64,000 bases of DNA, taken from the NCBI GenBank assembly GCA_049509915.1, contig JBEKZL010000002.1, positions 5,412 to 69,411 of the forward strand, written 5' to 3'. A program made the translations under genes and the position numbers. This document shows, in pieces, positions 27,810 to 36,156 of this stretch. The notes under the pieces are model-generated. The model searched no databases. It had not been told where the DNA came from and was given only the letters and a program-made list of their open reading frames with translations. This DNA comes from JBEKYD01 sp049509915 (GTDB taxonomy: Bacteria > Acidobacteriota > Terriglobia > Bryobacterales > Bryobacteraceae). Each line of letters opens with the position of its first letter. Within the stretch, counting starts at the first letter, position 1.

Positions 27810-27896
27810 CTGGGATATTCTCTCCCTTTCAGCATAGCCTACGGAGTCAATTTGATTTTTCAAGATCCTTCCAGAGCTCGGTTAGACTGTTAGAGC

Positions 27897-28385
27897 ATGC
27901 CGTCCATCGAGATTCGCAGTGCAACCGAAGGCGACGTTCCCGTGATCCTGGCCATGATCCGCGGGCTCGCGGAGTACGAGAAACTCGCCCACCTGGTGAC
28001 GGCGACCGAAGAAAAGCTGCGCGAGAACTTGTTCGGCCCGAATCCCGCCGCCGAGGTAATGCTGGCGGATTATAACGGGGAATGCGCCGGGTTCGCCCTG
28101 TTCTTCACCAACTACTCCACCTTTCTGGCGCGGCCGGGAATCTTCCTGGAAGACTTGTTTGTGAAGCCTCATCTTCGCGGAAAGGGAATTGGGCTGGCGC
28201 TGTTCAGGCGCCTGGCAGCCGTTGCAATCGAGCGCGGCTGCGGCAGGGTGGAGTGGGAAGTGCTCGATTGGAACGAACCCTCGATCCGGTTTTACAAGAA
28301 GCTGGGCGCCATTCCTATGGAGGAATGGACCAAATACCGGCTGACGGGGGAGGCGATCGGGAAACTGGCCGTCGAGGCAGTTTAG
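27897..28385 (+). CDS. GNAT family N-acetyltransferase (diamine acetyltransferase-like)
   Basis: A 162-aa single-domain acetyltransferase. It starts with EIRSATEGDVPVILAMIRGL and AEYEKLAHLVTATEEKLREN. The strand FALFFTNYSTFLARPGIFLE, the acetyl-CoA loop VKPHLRGKGIGLALFRRLA (R/Q-x-x-G-x-G/A) and WNEPSIRFYKKLGA are typical of the SSAT-like branch that acetylates polyamines or amino-acid amines. Monocistronic; its stop overlaps the end of the convergent DUF1501 gene by four bases. Substrate inferred from family only. Confidence 0.88.
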   Translation: MPSIEIRSATEGDVPVILAMIRGLAEYEKLAHLVTATEEKLRENLFGPNPAAEVMLADYNGECAGFALFFTNYSTFLARPGIFLEDLFVKPHLRGKGIGLALFRRLAAVAIERGCGRVEWEVLDWNEPSIRFYKKLGAIPMEEWTKYRLTGEAIGKLAVEAV

Positions 28386-29722
28386 CCGAGGAAACTCAGG
28401 TTGCGGGTACTGAAATTCGGCAGGTTGGGAAACACCGAATTCATGGCGCTATCGGGAATCCCGAACCACGAGCACAGCGTAGCCCCGTATTGATCGATGG
28501 ATGTCGTCGGGATCCATCGGCCGCGGGTGTCGGTGTCGTCGGGGCCTCCCAGCTCGAAGGTCGGGAACGTTCCGAAGATCTGCCCGCCCTGAACGGCTCC
28601 TCCCAGCACCAGGTGGTGTCCGCCCCAGGCGTGGTCGCTGCCATCCCCGGTGGTGGGTTGGAAGGTGCGGTTGAAGTCCGACTCCGTAAACGTGGTGACA
28701 TTCTGCGCCACGCCGAGCTCCTGAGTGGCGCTGTAGAAAGCGGCCAGGGCCTGGCTGAGCTCGGGATAGAGCGTGTTCAGCGTGGGCAGCTCGCCGGTGT
28801 GGGTATCGAAGCTGCCGAGCGAGCAGAAGAACACCTGACGCTGCATTCCCAGGTCCGACTGTACCTGAATGATCTGCGCCACTTGCTGAAGCTGCTTGCC
28901 AAGAGTGGTGGCGGGGAACTGGGTCTTGAGCGCCGCGGCCTTGCCCAGCGCGGCGGCCAGCGTCTTCGCGTCGTCGAGGCTCATCGACATGGTAGAGTTG
29001 GCGGCCTGCGCCAGCGACACCCCGCTATTCAAGTTCAACAGATTTGTGAGCGCGCTCAGCCGGGCTTGGGAAGCGGCCGTATTGTTGAAGCCGGCGAGTT
29101 CGAGCGACCCGCCCGGCGACATCGCCAGCATTTGCGTCTTCGTCCCGGTACCTTCGAGCGTATTGCCGGCCACCGAAAGGAACGTGGGAAACTTTGACGA
29201 GTTGAGCCCCTGCGCCGCCACATAATCGGCGACCCGGCCGCCCCAACCGGTGGGGCTGTTGCCTTGCGCGACGGAGGTTTGCCATTGCTGCTGCTGATCC
29301 GCGTGGGAGAACAGGTTATTGGGGATCGGCAACTGCGCCGCCTGGTACTGGGCACGGGTGAGCGGCTGGACCAGGGAACCGACGTTGGCGATCACGGCCA
29401 GTTCCTTGCTCGAAAACAGGCTGGCAACTTCCGCCAGCGGCGAGAAGAAGCCATACGGCGCGCCCGAGACGCTTTCCACCTGGGTCAAAGCGCCGCTCTC
29501 GAGGGCGAGGCTCGCGCGCGCAGCCAGGTACGCCTTGTAGCTCGCGTCGTCGGTGGGGATGATGGTGTTATTCGAGTCGTTGCCGCCGAAGAGGAAGACG
29601 CAGACCAAGGCGCGATAATTCGACCCGGTCTGGGCAAGCGCGGGGATCTCCGCGAAGCGCCGTAAGACCACTGTTCCCAGGGAGGCCGCTCCAACGCGAA
29701 TGAAGTTTCGTCGTGAAAACAT
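28382..29722 (-). CDS. DUF1501 family protein, Tat-exported
   Basis: ATG 29722 gives 446 aa with a twin-arginine leader (MFSRRNFIRVGAASLGTVVL). The mature part has ALVCVFLFGGNDSNNTIIP and a C-terminal ATTGDGSDHAWGGHHLVLGG, which is the DUF1501 pattern (an alkaline-phosphatase/sulfatase-like fold). An open frame 17 codons longer would run into the DUF1800 gene. With the chosen start the gap to DUF1800 is 10 nt. Pairs of DUF1800 and DUF1501 genes are very common in Acidobacteriota and Planctomycetota; their biochemical role is not established. Confidence 0.92.
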   Translation of the reverse strand: MFSRRNFIRVGAASLGTVVLRRFAEIPALAQTGSNYRALVCVFLFGGNDSNNTIIPTDDASYKAYLAARASLALESGALTQVESVSGAPYGFFSPLAEVASLFSSKELAVIANVGSLVQPLTRAQYQAAQLPIPNNLFSHADQQQQWQTSVAQGNSPTGWGGRVADYVAAQGLNSSKFPTFLSVAGNTLEGTGTKTQMLAMSPGGSLELAGFNNTAASQARLSALTNLLNLNSGVSLAQAANSTMSMSLDDAKTLAAALGKAAALKTQFPATTLGKQLQQVAQIIQVQSDLGMQRQVFFCSLGSFDTHTGELPTLNTLYPELSQALAAFYSATQELGVAQNVTTFTESDFNRTFQPTTGDGSDHAWGGHHLVLGGAVQGGQIFGTFPTFELGGPDDTDTRGRWIPTTSIDQYGATLCSWFGIPDSAMNSVFPNLPNFSTRNLSFLG

Positions 29723-29732
29723 CTCGTCTCTC

Positions 29733-31292
29733 CTACTGAACGATCTGATACTCGCCCGATGTGAGTACGACATAAAGGGCCGCCTGGGCCTGCGCCTTGG
29801 CTCCCGTAGCGGCGGTGGCCGCGCTCATCACGGCCTGCTCGAGCGCGGCCGACATGGCACTGTGCAGGAACACATAATTGATGGAGTCCACCATGGAACT
29901 CAAATCGGTTCCGTTCGGTAGGAACGGAGTGAGACTGACGGTCGTGCTCTTATCGAGAGACCCGTATAGGATGGCGTTGACTACGTCCGCGCGATTGGCT
30001 GCGGTTTGGGTGGAATAAATCTGGAATTCGGGAGCCGGCTCGCTGCTTTCGAGGGTGAACAGAGGCGAGAAGTAACTGAACACGCTCGCCGGATAGAAGA
30101 GCTGCTCCCCCAGGTTAGTGGCGTTGTTGTAAATGGTGCTGGATGGTCCCAGGGTGGCGTTCAGCCCTCGCAGTATGTTCGCCATGAACAGGACCGGCTC
30201 ACGCATGTGGCCGAAAGTTGGATTGGGAACCGCGCCCGGATCGTCGCCGGCGCGGGCTTCCGGGTCGGTCAGGATGGCGGTGAGAATCGCTTTCATATCG
30301 CCGCGAACGCCTGACCCGTTATCCAGGAACACACTCGAGACGCGCCCGACATAAGCCGGGCTGGGATCGCTGGTGACCAGGTGCTGAATCAGTTGCTTGC
30401 TGACAAAAGGGGCCATGGTGTTCTGCGCCATCAGGGCATCCAGCACGGACTCGAGATCCTGCCCGGCGGTTTGTCCGGCAGGGATTGCGACGCCTCCAGC
30501 TATGCTCTTCGAAGTGGTGTCGTGGTTGGTCTCCACCGCGAACATCTGGCCGATATAATAAGCGGGATTATTGCCCTTCGCGGTGGCGCCAGGGGCGGTA
30601 GGATAGGTCCATCCAGTGAGCGCTCTGGCGGTATTGGTCACTACGCTCTGGTTATAAGTGGGTACCGGGTTGTGATTGGCATCGAGCACCGCGCTGCCAT
30701 CGGGATTGAGCTGGGTCAGGCCGATGGTGAATAACTGCATGAATTCGCGGGCGTAATTCTCGTTGGCTGCCGTACCTTTGGCCGCATTACCCTTGTTGTT
30801 GTTCGCCATGTTGAGGTAGTTCCCCATGGCCGGGCTGAGAGTAAGCGCCTTCATGATGTCGCGGTAGTTGCCGAAAGCGTTGTCGCGAAACAGGCGCCAA
30901 TACGGCGGGAACGCATAAGCGTATTTGGTCGTAACCGCCGAAACCACCCACATCTGGGAGAGCGCAAAGGCCACGCGCTGGCGAAGCTGGTCCTGGCCGG
31001 TCACGGCGTTTTGAAAGAAGGCGGCCTGCACCGGCGCCAGATTGTTGTTGGCGTTGCCGTTGGCGGCCAACACTGGCTGGTCCGGCAGATCCGATGTATT
31101 CAGCGCGAATTGCGCGTTCAGCCAGTTGGCGATTCCCGCCCGCTCGAGTTGCGCAATCGAAGCCGGCGAGGGGCCCCAGGTTGCCTGGTCGAGGAAGCGC
31201 GCGGCGGCCCGGTCCGTCAGCGCAGTCTGCGCCTCCACCGGCTGCGGCCGGAACGCGGCGGCCAATACGAACAAAACGGCAAGTAGCTTCAT
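29733..31292 (-). CDS. DUF1800 family secreted protein
   Basis: ATG 31292 gives 519 aa with the signal peptide MKLLAVLFVLAAAFRPQPVE-AQ. DUF1800 landmarks follow: ARFLDQATWGPSPASIAQLE, then LSQMWVVSA, FRDNAFGNYRDIMKALTLSP and the signature ANENYAREFMQLFTIGLTQL. ARALTGWTYP and QDLESVLDALMAQ lie in the second half. The ATG nine codons downstream of the longest start is preferred, since it places the signal peptide at the very N-terminus. It precedes the DUF1501 gene by 10 nt, so they are co-translated partners. Confidence 0.92.
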   Translation of the reverse strand: MKLLAVLFVLAAAFRPQPVEAQTALTDRAAARFLDQATWGPSPASIAQLERAGIANWLNAQFALNTSDLPDQPVLAANGNANNNLAPVQAAFFQNAVTGQDQLRQRVAFALSQMWVVSAVTTKYAYAFPPYWRLFRDNAFGNYRDIMKALTLSPAMGNYLNMANNNKGNAAKGTAANENYAREFMQLFTIGLTQLNPDGSAVLDANHNPVPTYNQSVVTNTARALTGWTYPTAPGATAKGNNPAYYIGQMFAVETNHDTTSKSIAGGVAIPAGQTAGQDLESVLDALMAQNTMAPFVSKQLIQHLVTSDPSPAYVGRVSSVFLDNGSGVRGDMKAILTAILTDPEARAGDDPGAVPNPTFGHMREPVLFMANILRGLNATLGPSSTIYNNATNLGEQLFYPASVFSYFSPLFTLESSEPAPEFQIYSTQTAANRADVVNAILYGSLDKSTTVSLTPFLPNGTDLSSMVDSINYVFLHSAMSAALEQAVMSAATAATGAKAQAQAALYVVLTSGEYQIVQ

Positions 31293-31444
31293 GGCACCCT
31301 CGAAAATCTTTACCATTGAAAGAACCCCACTCGCCGCCGAAAGTGTCGGAAGATTATACGAACGATGGGGTAGAGTCGCGACCGCGCGGGAGCGGTTGTC
31401 GAGGGTCTGGAACAGTTAACCCCGGACGGGTCTCAGGCGGCGGT

Positions 31445-31777
31445 CTATGCCGGCCGCTTTTCAATGCGCATGTAGTCCACGTCCGAAGTGGCGATCATGC
31501 CGGTATCCATCATTGCCTCGACCTCGGGTATCAGCCGCGCCAGGTTTTCCGCCGTGTCCACGATCGTGACAACAATGGGCTGGTCCTTTCTGGTGAGGTG
31601 ATGGCGGTGGATCTCGGCCGTCTCGCCGTATCCTTCCAGCCCGCGAAACACGGTGGCGCCGGCGATCTTCAACTCCTTGCAGCGATTCACGATCGCTTCG
31701 TACAGGGGTTTGCCATTGTAGCGGTCGCTTTCGCCAAAATGGAGACGAAGGAGTTTGGCTTTCTTAACTGTTCGCAT
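31445..31777 (-). CDS. DUF190 domain protein (single domain)
   Basis: A 110-aa PII-like-fold protein: KLLRLHFGESDRYNGKPLYE, then IAGATVFRGLEGYGETAEIH and DQPIVVTIVDTAENLARLIP. This is the DUF190 pattern (GE.D...g.pLyeaIv..a...giAGATV.RG..GfG). Members often sit beside CrcB fluoride channels; none is in this window and I saw no fluoride riboswitch upstream. The start overlaps the end of the two-domain DUF190 gene by 14 nt, so the two are coupled. Confidence 0.9.
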   Translation of the reverse strand: MRTVKKAKLLRLHFGESDRYNGKPLYEAIVNRCKELKIAGATVFRGLEGYGETAEIHRHHLTRKDQPIVVTIVDTAENLARLIPEVEAMMDTGMIATSDVDYMRIEKRPA

Positions 31778-32489
31778 GGGAAGGCTCCGCCGCCGGGCGG
31801 CTGTGAATCAAGCGAATCACCTCCACGTCGGAAAGGACAATGATTCCATCCTGCATCATCGTTTCAATCTCGTCGATCGCCTTGGCCAGCTTGTCATCCG
31901 TGTCGACCACCGAGATCATGACCGGCATGTCGTGCGAGAACGGCAGCCTGCCCCCCTTGTGGGTGTGGCCCTTCGTTCCGTATCCGAGAATGCCCCGGTA
32001 TACGGTTGCTCCGGCAATGTCCATCAGGCGCAAGCGCTTGATTATGGCTTCGTACAGCGGCTCGCCCTGCCACTTGTCCGATTCGCCCATGTAGATGCGG
32101 ATCAACCGGGCCGCGCCTCTCATTTCGGTGTGAGGCGCTTTTGACGGCGAGGGATGTTCCTTGCTGGCGACTTTGATAACCTGTGTGTCCTGGACCTCAA
32201 TCACGCCGTCGATCACCATGTCGTAGAGGGTGGGCATGAGCTCATCGACCTTTTCGGCGGACTCGATGAACTCGATGCGAATCGGCAGGTGCTCGGTGAG
32301 CACCTCGATCTTGGTCGTGTGCATCGCCTGGTGCGCGCCGAAACCGGCCATGGCGCGCGTGGCGGTCGCGCCAGCGACGCCTTTGTGAAGCAGAAAAGTC
32401 AGAATGGCGTCGCATAGAGAACCGAAGTGGTGCTGCGTGTCCTCGTTGACGAAGATGGTGACCTTTTTCGCCGTTCCCTTCCGGAGCAT
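31764..32489 (-). CDS. Tandem double-DUF190 protein
   Basis: ATG 32489 (MLRKGTAKKVTIFVNEDTQH) gives 241 aa. Residues 1-105 form a diverged DUF190 domain (LTFLLHKGVAGATATRAMAG then LPIRIEFIESAEKVDELMPT). Residues about 125-235 form a canonical one (LIRIYMGESDKWQGEPLYEA then MDIAGATVYRGILGYGTKGH). An open frame begins 19 codons earlier but runs through the repeat-containing leader. With its neighbour the operon encodes three DUF190 domains, which could assemble as a PII-like trimer; that is inference. Confidence 0.88.
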   Translation of the reverse strand: MLRKGTAKKVTIFVNEDTQHHFGSLCDAILTFLLHKGVAGATATRAMAGFGAHQAMHTTKIEVLTEHLPIRIEFIESAEKVDELMPTLYDMVIDGVIEVQDTQVIKVASKEHPSPSKAPHTEMRGAARLIRIYMGESDKWQGEPLYEAIIKRLRLMDIAGATVYRGILGYGTKGHTHKGGRLPFSHDMPVMISVVDTDDKLAKAIDEIETMMQDGIIVLSDVEVIRLIHSRPAAEPSHANS

Positions 32490-32542
32490 GGCGTTTCCTC
32501 CCGAGCCGCTACGTACACTAGCATAATGCCGGTTGGGCGCCG

Positions 32543-32560
32543 GCAACCGCTCCCTGGCGC
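32543..32560. repeat. Degenerate copy of the TCCCTG-core palindrome
   Basis: GCAACCGCTCCCTGGCG matches the left arm and core of the copy at 19952-19973 exactly; the right arm has diverged (GCGCCAGAGACCGT). Lies 54 nt upstream of the DUF190 operon. Confidence 0.4.
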
Positions 32561-32587
32561 CAGAGACCGTGAGAAAACAAATTCATA

Positions 32588-32669
32588 GCCGCCGATGAAC
32601 ACCGATGAACGCAGATAAATCCTTTGATTTCTTTATCGGCGTTCATCGGTATTGGCATTCATCGGCGCC
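32588..32669. repeat. 82-bp inverted repeat (CGCCGATGAA family)
   Basis: The left arm runs GCCGCCGATGAACACCGATG and on to GAACGCAGATAAA. The right arm is the inverse (TTTATCGGCGTTCATCGG ... CATTCATCGGCGCC), with a short extra segment, around an AT-rich centre. Short internal GATGAAC units are themselves repeated. Resembles the widespread GCCGATGAACGCCGAT intergenic repeats of many soil bacteria. Sits between the divergent DUF190 and SDR genes. Confidence 0.7.
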
Positions 32670-32754
32670 TATATTTCTTCAGAGCTTCTTACAGAGCGAT
32701 TGCGAACACCTAAACCAGGAAATTCCTAGCCAGGCTCTGCCATGATAAGAGATC

Positions 32755-33507
32755 ATGATCGAAACAGGATTGCGGGACAAGGTGGTGATCGTTACGGGCG
32801 CGGCCGCGGGCATTGGCCACGCCACGGCGCGTCGCTTCGCGCTGGAAGGCTGCCGGGTGGCGTCGTGGGACGTTCGCGACGGCGAAGCCGCGACGGGCGG
32901 TTTCTTCCAGAAGGTAGATGTCACCAGCGCCGCCTCGGTGGCGGCCGCGACCGAGGAAGTGACGGGCCGCTGGGGCGCCATCCACGCGTTGGTCAACAAC
33001 GCCGGCATTCTTCGCGACGGCCAGCTCGTCAAGTTCAAGGAAGGCGCGCTGGTGGGCATGATGAGCGACGAGCAGTTCGATTCGGTGGTCGGCGTCAACC
33101 TGCGCGGCGTCTTCATTTGCACCCGCGCGGTGGCGCCGCGGATGGTCCAGGCGGGCGGCGGCGTGATCCTGAATGCCTCGAGCGTGGTCGGGCTTTACGG
33201 CAACTTCGGCCAAACCAACTACATCGCCAGCAAGGCCGGCGTGATCGGCATGACGCGGGTGTGGGCCCGCGAGCTCGGTCGCTACCATATCCGTGTCAAT
33301 GCGGTGGCGCCCGGCATCATTGAAACCGACATGACCAGGGGCATGCCCGAAAAAGCGGTGCAAGCGCTGGTCGCCCATACCCCGCTAGGCCGCATCGGCC
33401 AGCCCGAGGATATCGCCAACGCCTACGTCTGGCTGGCTTCCGACGCTGCTTCATTTGTCACCGGTGCGGTACTCAGCGTGGATGGGGGGGTGGTGACGGG
33501 AACGTAG
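32755..33507 (+). CDS. fabG: SDR-family 3-oxoacyl-[ACP] reductase-like enzyme
   Basis: A 250-aa classical short-chain dehydrogenase. The NAD(P) motif VTGAAAGIGHA lies at residues 13-23, NNAGI near 83, the catalytic Ser in NASSVVGLYGNFGQ and the YxxxK pair in NYIASKAGVIGMTR. APGIIETDMTRGMP and the C-terminal LASDAASFVTGAVLSVDGGV complete the FabG pattern. An unusual insertion (KFKEGALVGMMSDEQFDSVV) near residue 95 is seen in a subgroup of FabG-like reductases. It is alone rather than in a fab operon, so the physiological substrate may not be an acyl-ACP. Confidence 0.85.
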   Translation: MIETGLRDKVVIVTGAAAGIGHATARRFALEGCRVASWDVRDGEAATGGFFQKVDVTSAASVAAATEEVTGRWGAIHALVNNAGILRDGQLVKFKEGALVGMMSDEQFDSVVGVNLRGVFICTRAVAPRMVQAGGGVILNASSVVGLYGNFGQTNYIASKAGVIGMTRVWARELGRYHIRVNAVAPGIIETDMTRGMPEKAVQALVAHTPLGRIGQPEDIANAYVWLASDAASFVTGAVLSVDGGVVTGT

Positions 33508-33594
33508 GGAGCCCGGCCGACACGGCGCGCCTTCCATTCGTTGAATTGAATCGGGCCTTGAGGCTCTTTAGGAAGATTCCAATCGCCAGGATCT

Positions 33595-34332
33595 TCACTC
33601 TCCTGATTTCCTCTTCCCCATTAAGCAAACCCAAGCTCTCGGTGGCTCTGGAAGTGTCGTTTCAAAATGGCTGGACACGAGCGACAGAATTTCGAAGTAC
33701 GGTTCGACAGCGCTAACAATGTCTCTGGCGGTCAGCTTTGGAGGGCCTTCCTTGAGACGGTCATCGGCATTTCCAATAAGACTGAGCCATAAGCCGTTTT
33801 CTGCCAGGTGAAGATGCACCTGTTGTGCAAATCGCTTCCGATCCTTGCCTGAGTCGAATGTATGAAAGCAACCCCGATCGAATGCAAACCCGAATAGCGT
33901 TTCCCGGAGGTCGCTATTCAAAATGTCGGCGACTCTGAAGCTACATTGAACAGTGGCCTTTTGTGCTTTCTCCTTTGCCTTCTCAATTGCAACTTCAGAG
34001 GTATCGAAAGCCAACACTTCAAACTTCTGCTGAGCAAGCCAGATTGCGTTATCGCCGGTCCCGCATCCGATATCGAGCGCCCTGCACGAAGCAATCGGCG
34101 TGCGCGTCACGGCTTGAGTCAAGTTGAAGTCAGGTCTGCCGATATCCCAGGGGGCCGAGCCCTCTTTGTAGTGTTCGTTGAAACGATCTTCGGGCGTCAT
34201 GGTCGCTTCTCTCCGGGTCCCGGTCACTGCGGTATAAATCCAATAGGCGATGACACCAAGCAGTATGCCACCCGCCAGCACATTTGAGCAAATGGACTGG
34301 GCCCATAGTCGCCAGCGAACCTCCCGAGTCAT
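33595..34332 (-). CDS. Class I SAM methyltransferase (TPMT/TehB-like), possible membrane anchor
   Basis: The catalytic part begins at residue 45 (MTPEDRFNEHYKEGSAPWDI) and carries the SAM motif CRALDIGCGTGDNAIWLAQ and then FDRGCFHTFDSGKDRKRFAQ, a pattern shared with thiopurine and tellurite methyltransferases. The frame extends upstream through a plausible membrane helix (NVLAGGILLGVIAYWIYTAV) to ATG 34332. However, ATG 34200 has GGAGAG 8 nt before it and gives the usual soluble length, so the helix may be untranslated. Base composition is clearly lower in GC than neighbours, suggesting recent acquisition. Confidence 0.78.
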   Translation of the reverse strand: MTREVRWRLWAQSICSNVLAGGILLGVIAYWIYTAVTGTRREATMTPEDRFNEHYKEGSAPWDIGRPDFNLTQAVTRTPIASCRALDIGCGTGDNAIWLAQQKFEVLAFDTSEVAIEKAKEKAQKATVQCSFRVADILNSDLRETLFGFAFDRGCFHTFDSGKDRKRFAQQVHLHLAENGLWLSLIGNADDRLKEGPPKLTARDIVSAVEPYFEILSLVSSHFETTLPEPPRAWVCLMGKRKSGE

Positions 34333-34346
34333 GCACCGATGTACTT

Positions 34347-35456
34347 CTACACCACGCGCAGTTCCTTGCTGGTCGGTGTCAACACTTCGCAGCCGGTCTT
34401 AGTCACTACCACCGTGTCTTCGATGCGGATGCCGCCCCAGCCTTCCAGGTATACGCCGGGCTCGATGGTGACGGCCATGCCGGCTTCGAGGCGCTTCTTA
34501 TCGCGCCGGCCCAGCCGTGGCGGCTCGTGAATCTCCAGCCCCAGGCCGTGACCGGTGGAATGCACGAAAGCCCGTTCCAAGCCGTACCCAGTCAGTACGC
34601 GCCGCGCGGCGCGGTCTACCGCGGCCGTCGGCCGGCCCGCTTTTACCGCGTCGATTGCCGCCAACTGCGCCTCCAGCACGGCGCGATAGGCCCGCTTCAC
34701 CTTCGGCCCCGGCTTGCCCACAAACAACATGCGCGTCATATCGCTGGCATAGCCTTGGTGGAAGGCGCCCATGTCCACAACCACCAGGCTGGCTTCGCAC
34801 AACCGCCCGGCGGTCGGTTGCGCATGGGGCAAAGCCGAACGCTCCCCCGCCGCCACGATCGTCTCGAAGCTGGGCTTTTCGGCCCCCAGACGCCGCATGC
34901 GGAATTCCAACTCGGCGGCCAGGTCGGATTCCTTCATTCCCGCGCGCACCTTCGCGGCCACTTGTTCGAAGGCCTTGGAACTTATCCCGACCGCGCGCCG
35001 GATCAGAGCCAACTCGGCCACCGATTTGACCATCCGCAAGCCTTCGATCCAGCCGCCTGCCCCCACCGCTTCGGCGTGCAGCGGCAGCCTCGGGACCAGC
35101 CCCTGGTAAGCTTCATAAGTGATGCGCGCCGGCTCGAAGCCGATCCGCGTTACACCTTGCCGCCGGATGGCTTCACCCACTTCCACCGCGACCGGGCCTT
35201 CGGCGATCTCGACCGCGCAGCTCACTTCCCGCGCGGCTTGTATCCGGTAGCGCGGATCGGTAACCAGCAACGCCCCGGCAGCCTCGCTAATCAGCAGGTT
35301 GGCGTTGTCGCCGGTGAAACCGGTCAGGTAGCGGAGGTTCGGTCCGTTCGAAACCAACAGCGCGTCCAGCTTGCGCTCCGCCAAGCCTTCCCGCACCGCC
35401 CGCGCGCGGGCCTCGTACTCGGCGGGCGGAATCGGACCGATCCCATTATTGTTCAT
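34347..35456 (-). CDS. pepP: Xaa-Pro aminopeptidase (M24 family)
   Basis: A 369-aa cytosolic metallopeptidase. N-terminal creatinase-like domain (LLVSNGPNLRYLTGFTGDNA), then the M24 pita-bread fold. Metal ligands are visible: the two Asp in VVVDMGAFHQGYASDMTRML, His in HSTGHGLGLEIHEPP, Glu in TIEPGVYLEGWGGIRIED and the following Glu. ATG 35456 is the first base before the palindromic element; a longer frame would translate part of that repeat (MYQATTGQEACPT). Removes N-terminal residues preceding proline; PepQ-type dipeptidase activity cannot be excluded. Confidence 0.9.
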   Translation of the reverse strand: MNNNGIGPIPPAEYEARARAVREGLAERKLDALLVSNGPNLRYLTGFTGDNANLLISEAAGALLVTDPRYRIQAAREVSCAVEIAEGPVAVEVGEAIRRQGVTRIGFEPARITYEAYQGLVPRLPLHAEAVGAGGWIEGLRMVKSVAELALIRRAVGISSKAFEQVAAKVRAGMKESDLAAELEFRMRRLGAEKPSFETIVAAGERSALPHAQPTAGRLCEASLVVVDMGAFHQGYASDMTRMLFVGKPGPKVKRAYRAVLEAQLAAIDAVKAGRPTAAVDRAARRVLTGYGLERAFVHSTGHGLGLEIHEPPRLGRRDKKRLEAGMAVTIEPGVYLEGWGGIRIEDTVVVTKTGCEVLTPTSKELRVV

Positions 35457-35536
35457 GGTAGGACAGGCCTCCTGGCCTGTCGTTGCCTGATACAAAGCAG
35501 CCGGCGACAGGCCGGGAGGCCTGTCCCACTTCTACC
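35457..35536. repeat. 80-bp palindromic intergenic element (GGACAGGCC type)
   Basis: Left arm GGTAGGACAGGCCTCCTGGC and right arm, read in reverse, GGTAGAAGTGGGACAGGCC, then CTCCCGGCCTGTCG; both close with CGACAGGCC around a short spacer. It fills the whole gap between the lipoprotein and M24 peptidase genes. The lipoprotein stop codon (TAG) is formed by its outer edge and the peptidase ATG abuts the other edge. Confidence 0.75.
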
Positions 35537-36146
35537 GCACATTTTGCAAGTCCCGGGCCAGGACCAGGGCTTTATATGCCAGGTCGCTGGCCGTGCGCAT
35601 GTCGCCTTTGGACTGGCTGTCGTCGGAGGATCGCAGAAGCTGTTCGATACTCTGCGCCGTATTCTTCTCCTGGGGGCTCAGCGCGCGGCCGCGCGCCTGG
35701 TCCAGCAGGGCCCGGGTCTCGCGTTTGTGCTGATCGGCGGCATCCTGCAACCGCTTCTGTTCATCGGCCGGCATCACCTCCTGAATCGGCGCCCGTTCCG
35801 GCTCGGCGGGCGCCGCGACCGGCGAGGGCGGGTCGGTTTTGGGAGCGGGAATCGCCGGCGGCCCGGCCCGGCGATTTCCGTGGGATGGCGCGGCCGGCTG
35901 CTCCACCGGCGGCGTTTCCACATCCACCGCAGTCAACGCCTCCGGATCGAGCGGTTGGAAGCCGGGAAGCTGCATTCGCGTTTGCGGAACCGAGAGCGTC
36001 GCCGGCGGAACCGAAGCGGGAGCGGGCTTGGGCGCGGGGACCGGCGCGGGAGGGGCCGCTTGAGCCGTCTTGGTGTGCGGCCGCAATGAGCACCCGGCAA
36101 GCGCCAAGGCCAAACAGGCGGCGAGAATTGCAGCTTCGGTTCTCAT
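35532..36146 (-). CDS. Proline-rich lipoprotein, unknown function
   Basis: ATG 36146 gives 204 aa with a lipoprotein signal (MRTEAAILAACLALALAGCS; lipobox LALAGC, Cys19). A long Pro/Ala-rich segment (about residues 25-125) would span the periplasm, then a helical C-terminal domain follows (DEQKRLQDAADQHKRETRAL and then AYKALVLARDLQNVR). The frame upstream of 36146 is the kinase gene. It starts 10 nt after the histidine kinase stop, so it is probably co-expressed with that kinase. Possibly a sensory or outer-membrane partner; no family recognised. Confidence 0.75.
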   Translation of the reverse strand: MRTEAAILAACLALALAGCSLRPHTKTAQAAPPAPVPAPKPAPASVPPATLSVPQTRMQLPGFQPLDPEALTAVDVETPPVEQPAAPSHGNRRAGPPAIPAPKTDPPSPVAAPAEPERAPIQEVMPADEQKRLQDAADQHKRETRALLDQARGRALSPQEKNTAQSIEQLLRSSDDSQSKGDMRTASDLAYKALVLARDLQNVR

Positions 36147-36156
36147 ACGGGGCCCG

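Noticed and set aside
32588..32669. CRISPR-like repeat
   Set aside because: The repeated GATGAAC units are within one inverted repeat with no regular spacers; only two arms exist.
32490..32754. Fluoride riboswitch upstream of the DUF190 genes
   Set aside because: DUF190 often neighbours CrcB, so I looked for the riboswitch core, but found only two intergenic repeats and no crcB.
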